From an uncultured Coprococcus sp. (lineage in GTDB: Bacteria > Bacillota > Clostridia > Lachnospirales > Lachnospiraceae), in the NCBI GenBank assembly GCA_934247115.1, contig CAKQIY010000001.1, positions 121,303 through 185,302 of the forward strand: DNA of 64,000 bases. Direction: 5' to 3'. Made by a program: the position numbers and the translations under genes. Shown in pieces: positions 9,716 to 18,901 of this stretch (position 1 is its first letter; each line of letters opens with the position of its first letter). Under the pieces are notes generated by a model. It had not been told where the DNA came from. It made no database searches and saw nothing but the letters and a program-made list of their open reading frames with translations.

Positions 9716-9865
9716 TTACTTGTTGTTAACATTCTCACAGCTCTGATTACCAACTGTGCATGATGTCTTACAAGCTGACTGGCATGATGTCTGGCACTCG
9801 CCACATCCACCCTTGACCATTGTATTCTTCATAGTCCTATTTGTGAGTGTTTTAATTCTCTTCAT
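9716..9865 (-). CDS. scfA: SCIFF peptide (six cysteines in forty-five), RiPP precursor
   Basis: A 49-residue ORF read by eye: it begins MKRIKTLTNRTMKNTMVKGG and ends SCENVNNK. Cysteines fall at 21, 24, 28, 32, 36 and 43, the pattern C-x2-C-x3-C-x3-C-x3-C-x6-C that defines the SCIFF family, and acceptor Thr/Ser residues lie between them. AGAGAGGTG stands before the ATG. It lies directly upstream of its radical SAM maturase, which fixes the assignment. Near-universal in Clostridia; function unknown. Confidence 0.95.
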   Translation of the reverse strand: MKRIKTLTNRTMKNTMVKGGCGECQTSCQSACKTSCTVGNQSCENVNNK

Positions 9866-9901
9866 TCTAGATACACCTCTCTTTTTATGTCATATACCGC
9901 G

Positions 9902-9910
9902 ATTATAACA
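9902..9910 (-). promoter_or_regulatory. Extended -10 promoter of the SCIFF gene
   Basis: On the minus strand TGTTATAAT (TGn plus TATAAT) lies 36 bp before the scfA ATG, in an AT-rich stretch between scfA and the membrane-protein gene. The -35 is weak (TTTTAT at 17 bp). This suggests that scfA has its own start in addition to any readthrough. Confidence 0.5.
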
Positions 9911-9938
9911 TAAAGCTATATAAAATAAAAGAAATTTT

Positions 9939-10301
9939 TCAGCTCAGCATAGCCCCCAGCATCCCGCCGGCAACACACATAATACATTTTGTTATGCATG
10001 ACATAGCTGCGCCATCCGAACTACCGCCAAGGACAGCAGACACCGCCAGGGCTATCAGTATGTACATCACGCCATATACAGCCCCCCACAGGAATCTCTT
10101 TTCCTTCACCGCTTTGCCCGTGACCAGCCCTCCCACAAATGTACATATGATATACACTGCTACTATGACAGCATTCAGCACACTGTCACTTATCTCTGTC
10201 TTGTACACGATAACCGCAGTTATGAACAATAGTATCACCGTGAGTATGTATGACACGATCAGCCCTTTTGTCACTCCCATAAGTTTCTGCCCCATCGCCA
10301 T
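9939..10301 (-). CDS. Small four-helix membrane protein, TIGR04086-like
   Basis: A 120-residue hydrophobic protein with four predicted membrane segments (about 12-34, 40-60, 68-88 and 97-118), containing SYILTVILLFITAVIVYKTE and FVGGLVTGKAVKEKRFLWG. Length, topology and position next to the SCIFF genes match the uncharacterised TIGR04086 membrane family, which I recall as common beside SCIFF in Clostridia. Function unknown. A second in-frame ATG two codons later (MGQK) is an alternative start. Confidence 0.7.
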   Translation of the reverse strand: MAMGQKLMGVTKGLIVSYILTVILLFITAVIVYKTEISDSVLNAVIVAVYIICTFVGGLVTGKAVKEKRFLWGAVYGVMYILIALAVSAVLGGSSDGAAMSCITKCIMCVAGGMLGAMLS

Positions 10302-10368
10302 ATATCACCCATTTATTTACTCTTTATATTATTATGATGCATCCGGCCGAAATATTAAAAAACAACGC

Positions 10369-10409
10369 AAAAAAGCAGTCCATACCATTCATGTATGAAC
10401 TGCTTTTTT
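10369..10409 (-). terminator. Intrinsic terminator of the HAD gene
   Basis: AAAAAAGCAGT and ACTGCTTTTTT flank a second short stem (CATAC/GTATG). On the minus strand a T-run ends the stem 17 bp after the stop of the gene at 10426. Confidence 0.88.
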
Positions 10410-10425
10410 CTCCGGCCTTCTTCTT

Positions 10426-11076
10426 TTATTCAAAAAGGCTCCACATATCTCGTATATTATAATATGTCTGATCTGCGTGCTGCTCTGTTGTCTCATTCGG
10501 ACGTACAAGATCCACCACCATAACTGTGTACAACCCTGCGCGGTCTGCAGACACTACTCCATTCACCGAATCCTCCACAGCCACAGCATCTTCAGGAGCT
10601 ACCCCGAGCATTTCGCAGGCCTTAAGATATATATCCGGTTCCGGCTTGCCATGTGCGATCTCATTGCCGCACACTTTCTCGTCGAAATAATCACATATTC
10701 CAACAGCCCTGAGTCTCTGTTCCGCTTTGCTCCGTTCTGTGGATGTTGCAAGGGCGATCTTTATCCCCCTGTTCTTGAGAAAGTCCAGCGTAGCCTTAAC
10801 ATCCGGCTTGATATCTATGCCATGTTCTGCAACATATTCGTCAAAAAGGTCCATGGTCCTCTGCCTGAATGCCAGATAATCAAAGTCATCTCCCATGATA
10901 TCCTTGAACACCCGGGCGTTGGAGACTTTATTGCCTCCAGCCACACGGTCACATACAGTCTCCATCTCATATTCCGGAATACCTATACTCATTCCGTTCT
11001 TCTTCCAGGAAAGTCTGTATATCTTCTCGGTATCAACCAGCACTCCATCCATATCAAACACAACTGCCTTATACAT
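10426..11076 (-). CDS. HAD-superfamily phosphatase, beta-phosphoglucomutase-like
   Basis: A 216-residue cytoplasmic HAD enzyme with motif I FDMDGVLVDTE at residues 7-17, a helical cap, motif II ALATSTE, the Lys region GNEIAHGKPEPDIYLKAC and motif IV AVEDSVNGVVSAD. Same subfamily as the gene at 5197, though not a tandem copy. It ends 17 bp before its terminator and lies 14 bp downstream of the Ig-repeat gene, so it may be the last gene of the kinase operon transcript. Substrate unknown. Confidence 0.85.
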   Translation of the reverse strand: MYKAVVFDMDGVLVDTEKIYRLSWKKNGMSIGIPEYEMETVCDRVAGGNKVSNARVFKDIMGDDFDYLAFRQRTMDLFDEYVAEHGIDIKPDVKATLDFLKNRGIKIALATSTERSKAEQRLRAVGICDYFDEKVCGNEIAHGKPEPDIYLKACEMLGVAPEDAVAVEDSVNGVVSADRAGLYTVMVVDLVRPNETTEQHADQTYYNIRDMWSLFE

Positions 11077-11090
11077 ATATGTCTCCTGTA

Positions 11091-14000
11091 CTATGCAGCC
11101 TTCCTCTTCTTCTTTCTTCCTGCTATGATGACGAATATCAGCAGTGCGATGAGAAGTATCGCTGCTATTATTATGATTATGAGCATCACCGGTGACATCT
11201 TCTCACTGAGTGTGAAGGTGAATACTGATCCCGTATCCTCATCGAATGTTGATGCTATATTGCCAGCCTTATCCGTGGCTGTTACCTTTATCTCGTAGGT
11301 GTCATACTCCTGAACCTGCATCTCGTACTTGTTGTTCTTGTACTGTGAAGGATCTATGGTATTGCCATTGATCTCTATGGATGTTATCTCGTCATTCTCA
11401 TCCTCCAGGCTTATGGTCATGTTGAATGGGTCTCTGACTGTGTCTCCATCCTCAACACCTGTTATGATGATTCGAGGTGCTGTTCCATCATATGTAAACT
11501 CAAATTCCTGAACTGTTGTATGTCCGACCTCATCTGTAACGGTTGTCACTATCTTGTGATGTCCATCAGACATATCCGAGAAGTCGATCAGATCAACTCC
11601 ATCCATCTTTGTATCCACTGTAAATACTGATGTATCGTTGACATCCCACAGAGCCGAATAACCTTCATTCTTTATATCAGCAAAGTCCTCCGCATTCAGA
11701 AGAACGCTTCCATCCTCACCAGCTGTAGATTTTGCCATGAATTCAACCAGCTTCTTTGTTGCATCTACACTTGGAGCAGTGTTATCAACAGTGAATACCA
11801 TGCTGTAATCATCTGCCTTGTTGCCAAGCTCATCCTGCGCTGCAACTGAAATCTCATACACACCGTCCTCAGAGAATCTCTGGCTTCCTGTGCTTACTGT
11901 TGAAGAATTACTATAGTTGGCAAAGTACTCAGATGATACATCTTTTCCATCCTTCTTTACCTTTATATCAACCTTGTCTGTGGAGAAGAACGCTTCCTCT
12001 ACACTGAGTGACATATCAACATAATTTGGATTGGCTGTATCTGCACTTCCTATTGCATCATAGCTGTTGACAGCCTTGCTGTCTCTGTCCACAGCAGAAA
12101 CCTTCAGAACAGGGGCCTTTGCATCGATCTTAAATGTCTTTGTTGCACTGGCTGCCACATTTCCGGCCAGATCCCTTGCATTTACAGTTATTGTATATTC
12201 TCCGTCCTCTGTGCAGCTGTAGCTTGCAGTATGAGGATTACCTCCTGAGAAGCTTGATGTGCTCAGGCTTGCAACATTTGCTGCAGTACTTCCATCAGTC
12301 TTTCTGGTTATCTGGGCGCTTATGTCTGATGCCCCAAGACTGCTTCCCTCATAGGCAAATGAGAACGCTTCATCGATGGTTATCACGGCTGTGACAGCTG
12401 TTGTCTGTCTGTCATTCATTCCACTGATGGATATAACAGGAGCAGTCTTATCAATTCTGAACTTCACTGTCTGCGCATCTGATTTGTTGCCCGCCTTATC
12501 CTCAGCTGATACTGTAACTTCATAATCACCCTCTTCCGAGAATGTCATGTCTCTTGTGAATGATGTTCCACTCCAGTTTCCAGTCTCCTGGTCTCCCTCA
12601 TATACCTTGTTGCCTGAAGCATCAGTTCTGACAACATGTATCTTATACTTGCTTCCCATCATATTATCAGTAAGTGTGACTGGAAGTGTAACATTGCTGT
12701 TGTTGATCGTATTGACTCTTCCAAGGCTCACTACAGGCTTTGTCTTATCAATCACGAACTTTGCATCTGTTGTCATGATATTGCCACAGGCATCCGTTAC
12801 CTCTATGTTCAGATTATAACGTCCCTGTTTGCTGTAGCTTACACCATATGTGTAATCATTGTACTCAAATTCATTCTTGAGATCATCAACATTACCATTT
12901 ATGTCTTTGATCGTCAACGTATGCTTCAGATTGAACTGTTCTTTTATAAGTATGTCAAATGATACGCTCTTGTTGTAATAGCCTCTATTCTTATCCTCAG
13001 GCTGAGGATTGATCTCAACATCAGGAGCTGTCTCATCAATGTAATACCTGACGGTATTAAGTCCATTCTGATCAATGTTCGTATTACCCGCGAGATCCTT
13101 TCCTGTGATGGTAAAGCTGTATCTGGTGGCCTTACCCTTAAGCTCCTTCAATGATACAGTTGCCACAAGAGTATTTGCATTCTTTCTTTTGAAAGTAAAA
13201 TTCTTTGTCCCCTGTGTCCCATCATATGTTCTGTAATGCTCAGTCAGCACTATATCACTGGCATTTAAGCCATATGAATCATAGAGCACGAAGTCAATGG
13301 TCTGACTGTGCGTTCTATATGGAGAAGGCTCTTCTTCTCTCGCCTCATACTCCAGACGAGGAGCTTCCCTGTCTATAACAAATGATACATTCTGAACTAT
13401 ACTCTTATTGCCGGCATTATCCACTGCCCAGATACTCAGTTCATATCTGCCATCCTCACTGAACACTGTGCTTGTCACGGTGCCATCCAGCTTATCGCTT
13501 ACATCAAACTCCTCAACATCATTGATTCCCAGTCCACTGTTGTATGAGTATACTCTTCTTGTTCCTTCTATTATAATATTCTTCAGCTTCATGTTATCCT
13601 GTGCTGTCCAGCTCAGTCTGACATTTTTATTCTGATATTCAGCCGGTCTTCTCACACTGATAGTTGGAGCATCGGTATCATATCCAAATCTGAACTTGCT
13701 GTCTTCTGTGATGTCTGTACCATGCTTCTTCACAGTCATTCTGACATCATATATTCCCTGCATGTCTGAGTTTTTATTTGTCACTGTATACGTGAATGTG
13801 ATGGTATTTTCCTTACCATTCACACTCTTGGCTGTGAACAGTCCCTTGGCATCAGCATCATTCATTGTCAGGGTCACATCATCCTCTGTAAGTGCATAAC
13901 CTGAGGCTGTAGCTGTTATAACTACTTTGCCTGCACTCACATGGCTTCCATTTACGACTGCTGTTCCATTCGCTGATGCTGATATCTTTGATGATACGCT

Positions 14001-15857
14001 TTCCTTATTGACAAATACCATAGCCTTGACAACCTTGGTATTGCCGGCATTATCAGCAACCGATACCCTGAGCTCATACTCGCCGCTTTGAGTATCATCG
14101 TTGATGCTCACATGTCCGCCGTTCTCATCATCGATCACAACGCTCAGATTCTGATTCTTTCCCTGACTACCGATCTTTACAAGACTTGCAGTAACTGAGG
14201 ATGCATCAACGCCTGAGCATCCGGCATCATCCCACGTTATCTTCATCTGATCCTTATTGCTGGAGAGAGAGTAATACTCTGTATCGCCAACCTTTGTCTT
14301 GCTGGCTGTGCTTGTGAGCTTCGCCTCAGGAGCGGTATTATCTATGTACACCTCAAGATTCTTCCTGCCCTCTACTCCGGTATATGTCTTAGCCTTGAAT
14401 GAGACTGTATACTGTCCGTCTGCAAGCGCTATGGCAGATCTCGAATCATCAGACTTTCCTGTGCCCACTACCTTCATACCTGACTCAACATGGTAATCAA
14501 ACAGAGCATCCTCTATAACCTTATCTCCAGAATCAGATCCATTCTTAGGCTTATACGAATAGTAAAGCCTGTCGATATATGAGTAATCATTGGATGCTGC
14601 AATGCCCAGCTCCAATGAGTTGGCCCATTTATTCTCAGCATCAGCATAAGAAATCACATCACCATTGCCCTTTGTGAGCTTCACATTGGTGAGAAGGACC
14701 TCCGGCTTTCCATCGTCCACAAATACTATATTGCCTTCAAGATCTCTCCAGTATGTACGATTACCAAGCTCATCCTCAACACACAGTACAACACCATGTT
14801 CCTTGCGCTTCACATCATTGACCATCGATGCAGGGATCTCAAAGCTTGCCTTGCCCGACACAACAGCCTTGGTCATCTCTGCAGATTCGCTGTCATCTGT
14901 GACAAACTTGTAACAGAGCTTTGCACCAACCTGCATATTATCCTCACCTGCAGTTGAATTCTTAACTGTCACATTCACCTTTATCGTATCCTGTGATATG
15001 ATGTAGTCCACACTGTTCACAGTCTTTTTCACAGCAGATGTCGTAACAGCTGTGATCTCAGGAAGTCCATTTAACTTCTTTATCACTACAGGAGCAGACA
15101 GCTCACTTTCATTTCCTGCCTTATCATAGGACTTGAATCTGTATGTTCCCGAAGCATCAGGAACCTTGAATATGTACTTTCCGCCTTCTGTCTCCAGGGC
15201 AGTCTCCCCATCAACACCATCTTTTATATAGACAACTCTGTCAACACCGGTTGCCTTGTCACTGTCATCATCAGAAGCACTCACCTCGAATGCAGGTATT
15301 GCCGTGCTTTCACTGTATGTATCCAGGATATAATATCCATCTTTCTGGATCAGCCTGTCATCAGCATTTCTCAATGTATAGTTGTTATCAAGGGCAGGCT
15401 TGCCGCCGTCAACGGTTACTCTCAGAGTTCCTATAAGATCATAGTAACCCGTCTCCTTGTCATTCAGGATAACCGGATAATAGAACGCATACCTGATAAC
15501 TCCCGGCTTAGCCTTGAGTTCCTCCTCGTTGCCAAGTCTTGAATACTTAGCAGCATCTGTTGCTGTTCCAAGCTTGTCAACAGGATCACCTGTATATTCC
15601 TTATACATTATCTTACTGTTGTCTTTTCCCTCTACGCCGTCGCATATAAGCTTAAACTTTGTTGCGGCAGGGAAACCGGATACCATCTCCGCGGTATCTC
15701 CCTTTATCATATCTGTGATATTGATAGTCTCTATATCTTCTTCAGCAAAGAGATGAAAATGAGAATCTATCGCCACCAGTGTCAGTGCCATAACCACCGC
15801 CATAACCAAAGCTATCATCCGGTGCAGGAATGACTTATTGTGTAATACCCTTTCCAT
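11091..15857 (-). CDS. Large Ig-like/cadherin-like repeat surface protein with C-terminal membrane anchor
   Basis: A 1588-residue exported protein. ATG at 15857 is chosen because AGGAGGAGAG precedes it; it is followed by a signal peptide (residues 1-40, MIALVMAVVMALTLVAIDS). The body consists of about a dozen beta-sandwich repeats of 85-110 residues, each opening with a variant of VDKTAPVVS (DNTAP, DGKPEV, DREAPR, DETAPD) and containing an AxDxAGN signature (DKAGNKSD, DLAGNTN). These are typical Ig-like modules of Gram-positive surface proteins. The C-terminus is a membrane segment (MLIIIIIAAILLIALLIFVI) plus a GRKKKRKAA tail, with no LPXTG, so it should be membrane-anchored rather than sortase-linked. 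It starts 10 bp after the EEATDVLR repeat gene. An adhesive or stalk role is inferred; ligand unknown. Confidence 0.85.
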   Translation of the reverse strand: MERVLHNKSFLHRMIALVMAVVMALTLVAIDSHFHLFAEEDIETINITDMIKGDTAEMVSGFPAATKFKLICDGVEGKDNSKIMYKEYTGDPVDKLGTATDAAKYSRLGNEEELKAKPGVIRYAFYYPVILNDKETGYYDLIGTLRVTVDGGKPALDNNYTLRNADDRLIQKDGYYILDTYSESTAIPAFEVSASDDDSDKATGVDRVVYIKDGVDGETALETEGGKYIFKVPDASGTYRFKSYDKAGNESELSAPVVIKKLNGLPEITAVTTSAVKKTVNSVDYIISQDTIKVNVTVKNSTAGEDNMQVGAKLCYKFVTDDSESAEMTKAVVSGKASFEIPASMVNDVKRKEHGVVLCVEDELGNRTYWRDLEGNIVFVDDGKPEVLLTNVKLTKGNGDVISYADAENKWANSLELGIAASNDYSYIDRLYYSYKPKNGSDSGDKVIEDALFDYHVESGMKVVGTGKSDDSRSAIALADGQYTVSFKAKTYTGVEGRKNLEVYIDNTAPEAKLTSTASKTKVGDTEYYSLSSNKDQMKITWDDAGCSGVDASSVTASLVKIGSQGKNQNLSVVIDDENGGHVSINDDTQSGEYELRVSVADNAGNTKVVKAMVFVNKESVSSKISASANGTAVVNGSHVSAGKVVITATASGYALTEDDVTLTMNDADAKGLFTAKSVNGKENTITFTYTVTNKNSDMQGIYDVRMTVKKHGTDITEDSKFRFGYDTDAPTISVRRPAEYQNKNVRLSWTAQDNMKLKNIIIEGTRRVYSYNSGLGINDVEEFDVSDKLDGTVTSTVFSEDGRYELSIWAVDNAGNKSIVQNVSFVIDREAPRLEYEAREEEPSPYRTHSQTIDFVLYDSYGLNASDIVLTEHYRTYDGTQGTKNFTFKRKNANTLVATVSLKELKGKATRYSFTITGKDLAGNTNIDQNGLNTVRYYIDETAPDVEINPQPEDKNRGYYNKSVSFDILIKEQFNLKHTLTIKDINGNVDDLKNEFEYNDYTYGVSYSKQGRYNLNIEVTDACGNIMTTDAKFVIDKTKPVVSLGRVNTINNSNVTLPVTLTDNMMGSKYKIHVVRTDASGNKVYEGDQETGNWSGTSFTRDMTFSEEGDYEVTVSAEDKAGNKSDAQTVKFRIDKTAPVISISGMNDRQTTAVTAVITIDEAFSFAYEGSSLGASDISAQITRKTDGSTAANVASLSTSSFSGGNPHTASYSCTEDGEYTITVNARDLAGNVAASATKTFKIDAKAPVLKVSAVDRDSKAVNSYDAIGSADTANPNYVDMSLSVEEAFFSTDKVDIKVKKDGKDVSSEYFANYSNSSTVSTGSQRFSEDGVYEISVAAQDELGNKADDYSMVFTVDNTAPSVDATKKLVEFMAKSTAGEDGSVLLNAEDFADIKNEGYSALWDVNDTSVFTVDTKMDGVDLIDFSDMSDGHHKIVTTVTDEVGHTTVQEFEFTYDGTAPRIIITGVEDGDTVRDPFNMTISLEDENDEITSIEINGNTIDPSQYKNNKYEMQVQEYDTYEIKVTATDKAGNIASTFDEDTGSVFTFTLSEKMSPVMLIIIIIAAILLIALLIFVIIAGRKKKRKAA

Positions 15858-15867
15858 ATCTCTCCTC

Positions 15868-16761
15868 CTATATTCTTTCATCAGAATGAACAACTACTAT
15901 ATCCTTGATCAGCCTGAACGCTCCTGCGGAACCTTCACCATTTCCAGCCACGCCGTAAGGTTCAGTCTCCGGCATTCTCAGAACATCCGTCGCCTCTTCG
16001 TCCACATCTTCTGATCTCAGTACATCCGTTGCTTCCTCGTCTGCTTCGTCCGCTCTCAGTACATCCGTTGCTTCCTCGTCTGCCTCTTCAGTTCTCAGAA
16101 CATCCGTTGCTTCCTCGTCTGCTTCGTCCGTTCTCAGCACATCCGTTGCTTCCTCGTCTGCTTCGTCCATCCTCAGGACATCTGTTGCTTCCTCATCAGC
16201 TTCATCCATCCTCAGAACATCCGTTGCTTCCTCGTCTGCTTCGTCCATTCTCAGCACATCCGTTGCTTCCTCGTCTGCTTCGTCCATTCTCAGTACATCC
16301 GTTGCTTCCTCATCAGCATCCCTCAATACGTCTGTCGCTTCTTCATCAGCATAGCCGCCTGCGTGAAGCTCCTGCATATCCTCGTGAAGAATATCCGTGG
16401 CATCCTCATGTATCTCCCTGAGATAATCCTGATTTCTCTTCTTGTTGATATCAGCAACGGCTTTCTCATAGTTAGCCCTGCCCTTCTCCGCCTGTCTGCC
16501 GGATGATGCAGATTGTACATCCCTTACTGATATCTTCGTGGAGTGAGACTTGATGGCATCCTGTTTGGACGCTCCGCCTCCCTGCACGTTCTCATATCCT
16601 TTTTCCCTGATCTCCTCTATCTTCTTTCTGGCAGTTGATCCGGTCACATCTCCGATAGCCTTTGGAATCTTCAATACGAAGAATAATATGACTGCTGTCA
16701 CGGCAAATATTACTGTAAGAGCGAGACCGCCATATAGCATGATATTGTAAAGTGTTGCCAT
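15868..16761 (-). CDS. Membrane protein with ten tandem EEATDVLR repeats (putative phospho-Thr array)
   Basis: A 297-residue protein, not a recognised family. One N-terminal membrane segment (about 8-30, GGLALTVIFAVTAVILFFVL) is followed by a basic, helical cytoplasmic stretch (40-118). Residues 138-266 hold ten copies of (A)DEEATDVLR spaced mostly by 13 residues, plus a degenerate ATDILH at 121-126. Each copy has a single Thr in an acidic context followed by D-V-L-R. The C-terminus (270-297) is unique. It sits directly between the Ser/Thr kinase gene (13 bp upstream) and the Ig-repeat gene. I infer that it is a kinase substrate that recruits the FHA proteins of the operon. A strong GGGGGGAT precedes the ATG. 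Confidence 0.8.
   Translation of the reverse strand: MATLYNIMLYGGLALTVIFAVTAVILFFVLKIPKAIGDVTGSTARKKIEEIREKGYENVQGGGASKQDAIKSHSTKISVRDVQSASSGRQAEKGRANYEKAVADINKKRNQDYLREIHEDATDILHEDMQELHAGGYADEEATDVLRDADEEATDVLRMDEADEEATDVLRMDEADEEATDVLRMDEADEEATDVLRMDEADEEATDVLRTDEADEEATDVLRTEEADEEATDVLRADEADEEATDVLRSEDVDEEATDVLRMPETEPYGVAGNGEGSAGAFRLIKDIVVVHSDERI
15964..16350 (-). repeat. 39-bp tandem repeats encoding (A)DEEATDVLRxxE
   Basis: Ten in-frame units, mostly 13 codons, differ mainly at the residue after DVLR (M, T, A, S or D) and at synonymous sites. The changing codons argue that the array is selected at protein level, while its near-identity suggests copy number can change by slippage or recombination. 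Confidence 0.92.
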
Positions 16762-16774
16762 ATCTATCCCCCCT

Positions 16775-18889
16775 CTACTTATCCGCCGAGACTATAGCCT
16801 CGATAACTGGTGTGTGTATCAACGTGTTCCACTGCGGCTTCTTGCCGTCTGCCAGCATGCTTACTCTGTTGCCACTATTGTATACGGATGTCACTGTATT
16901 CTTTGCCGCCTTCGGCCAGTTATCCGGTGAACCGCCATACAATTCTGTGTATCTGTTGTAGAGATAAGTAAGATGACTCGTATACAGGTCAGCGGCAAAA
17001 TCGTCAACTCCGAGGACCTGCTCCGATGACAGATATACATTCTCTGCGAGGGAATATGAATTCTCATCACCGCTGAGATCTCCCATATTCACATATATCT
17101 CAGCCTTTTTCCTCGAGTACTCTGCGTACGCATTCTTGGTCTTGTCTGATGCCGTATCACTGCCCGCATCGATTCCGGACAGATATGCATCCACGCTGTT
17201 GACAGCCTCCCTGTAATATGCGACCTTCAGATCCGTGTCGCTTTCCTTCTCTGCAAGATATGTATATACGGAACACAGAATAGCTGAATACTGTCCACTG
17301 TAGTAGTTTACTCCCCTGTCCTCCGGAAATTCCTTCGAAAGGACAGTTGCATTGTCATTCAGCTTTTCATTGGCCTCCTGAAGCAGATCTATGGTTCTCT
17401 GGGCAAGCTCGTCGTCGCTCGACAGCTTATCCACATATATTGTCGCAATATTGAGATAGTTCACATACTTATATGTATTGGAATCATCTATATAGTCACT
17501 GTTGTACTGCTGGAATTCAAAGACCTCCTGCTTGCTGTCATCAAAATTCGCAGTCTTATTGATCTTGTTGTCACATATGGCCTCATAGTACTTGGCCTGC
17601 TGTACGTCATTTGCAAAGTTATCAGAATCCTTCACCATACTGAAATACTTCCTTGCGGCACTATAGTCAGGCACTTCATTGAAGTACAGCAAAGCTATCT
17701 CATACTTTACGTCATCCTTGACCTTGTCTATGTTCCTGACTGCGAATTTGATACCCTTCTCAGCAGGAGTCTCAGTTCCCGCCGCAGTATCCTCCTCTGT
17801 GTAATAGTAGGCATATGTATCCATATATCCTATGTACGCCTGTGACGCTGTAGGATCAATATCCGCAGCGGCCTTATAGCACTCAAACGCCCTGGTATAA
17901 TCGCTCGAATCAACAGCATCCTCCGCCTCTGCTATCTTGTTGTTGTAATCCAGTTCCTTCAGCTGTCCCTTCTTAACTCCGCCAAATATAGCACAGCAGC
18001 CGGACAGCACCGACAGACCCGCCATGGCGGCAAAAAGAGCAACCTTTCTCTTGGCCTTAGCCTTATATTCATTGTCCAGCTCATTGTAGTGATCCAATGC
18101 ATACAGGAGCTCCGAGCATGACTGATATCTGTCCTCCGGGCTCGGCTGGCAGCACTTGATGATGATCTGCTCAAAGCCCGATGACAGCGTCGGATTCCAC
18201 TGCCTTATCGGCTTGATCTCGTACGGAGGCTCACACGGATTCTTGCCTGTTACCAGATGATAAAGTGTTGCCCCCAGGTTGTATATATCCGTTCTCGCAT
18301 CGGTATTATATATTCCATGTCCCTGCGCATCACCAAACTGCTCAGGTGCGGCATATCCTCTTGTTCCAAGGGCTGTCGTATCCGCATTGTTCTCGACTAT
18401 ATACTCCTTCGCCGTACCAAAGTCGATCAGCTTGACAGCCCCATCCGGCTTCAGCATGACATTTGACGGCTTCATATCTCTATATATGATCGGAGGATCC
18501 ATAGAGTGAAGGTAATCAAGAGCACTGGCAAGCGCCTTGCCCCACTCGATAACCTTATCCTGTGGCTGGGCTCCCTCAGCCTTCAACACGTCACTGAGTG
18601 GCTTTCCCTCTACAAAATCCATGACAACATATATTGTGCCATTCTCTTTTATGATATCTACGATTCTTGGAAGTACGGGATGATCCACATCCTTGAGAAT
18701 GTTGGCCTCTCTCTCCAATCCCTTCAGGAGAGTATCTGTGCTCTTGGAACCATCATTCTTGATCTCCTTTACCGCCCACTGCTTGTTAAGTCGTTTATCC
18801 ATGGCAAGATATACAATAGACATTCCGCCCTGTCCGACTTTCTTCAGTATCTCGTATTTCCCATCTAATACTGTTCCTAATTCTGTCAT
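16775..18889 (-). CDS. Transmembrane Ser/Thr protein kinase with extracytoplasmic TPR region
   Basis: A 704-residue Hanks-type kinase. Gly-rich loop GQGGMSIVY (19-27), catalytic Lys in WAVKEIK (K41), the catalytic loop as YRDMKPSN (D138; His of HRD replaced by Tyr), DFG at 156-158, and GTRGYAAPEQ in the activation segment. A membrane segment spans about 283-304. The outer part from 310 has TPR-like helical repeats (SDYTRAFECYKAAADIDPTA and following) rather than the PASTA domains of PrkC/PknB. It is flanked by the phosphatase gene (12 bp) and by the EEATDVLR substrate candidate (13 bp). The kinase should autophosphorylate and act on Thr in the cytoplasm; the outer TPR may sense an exported partner. 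Confidence 0.92.
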   Translation of the reverse strand: MTELGTVLDGKYEILKKVGQGGMSIVYLAMDKRLNKQWAVKEIKNDGSKSTDTLLKGLEREANILKDVDHPVLPRIVDIIKENGTIYVVMDFVEGKPLSDVLKAEGAQPQDKVIEWGKALASALDYLHSMDPPIIYRDMKPSNVMLKPDGAVKLIDFGTAKEYIVENNADTTALGTRGYAAPEQFGDAQGHGIYNTDARTDIYNLGATLYHLVTGKNPCEPPYEIKPIRQWNPTLSSGFEQIIIKCCQPSPEDRYQSCSELLYALDHYNELDNEYKAKAKRKVALFAAMAGLSVLSGCCAIFGGVKKGQLKELDYNNKIAEAEDAVDSSDYTRAFECYKAAADIDPTASQAYIGYMDTYAYYYTEEDTAAGTETPAEKGIKFAVRNIDKVKDDVKYEIALLYFNEVPDYSAARKYFSMVKDSDNFANDVQQAKYYEAICDNKINKTANFDDSKQEVFEFQQYNSDYIDDSNTYKYVNYLNIATIYVDKLSSDDELAQRTIDLLQEANEKLNDNATVLSKEFPEDRGVNYYSGQYSAILCSVYTYLAEKESDTDLKVAYYREAVNSVDAYLSGIDAGSDTASDKTKNAYAEYSRKKAEIYVNMGDLSGDENSYSLAENVYLSSEQVLGVDDFAADLYTSHLTYLYNRYTELYGGSPDNWPKAAKNTVTSVYNSGNRVSMLADGKKPQWNTLIHTPVIEAIVSADK

Positions 18890-18901
18890 TTTATCTCCCC
18901 A

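Noticed and set aside
16029..16421. Plus-strand ORF of 130 codons with LLPRLLRP repeats
   Set aside because: Antisense of the EEATDVLR array; open only because the 39-bp repeat contains no stop in that frame.
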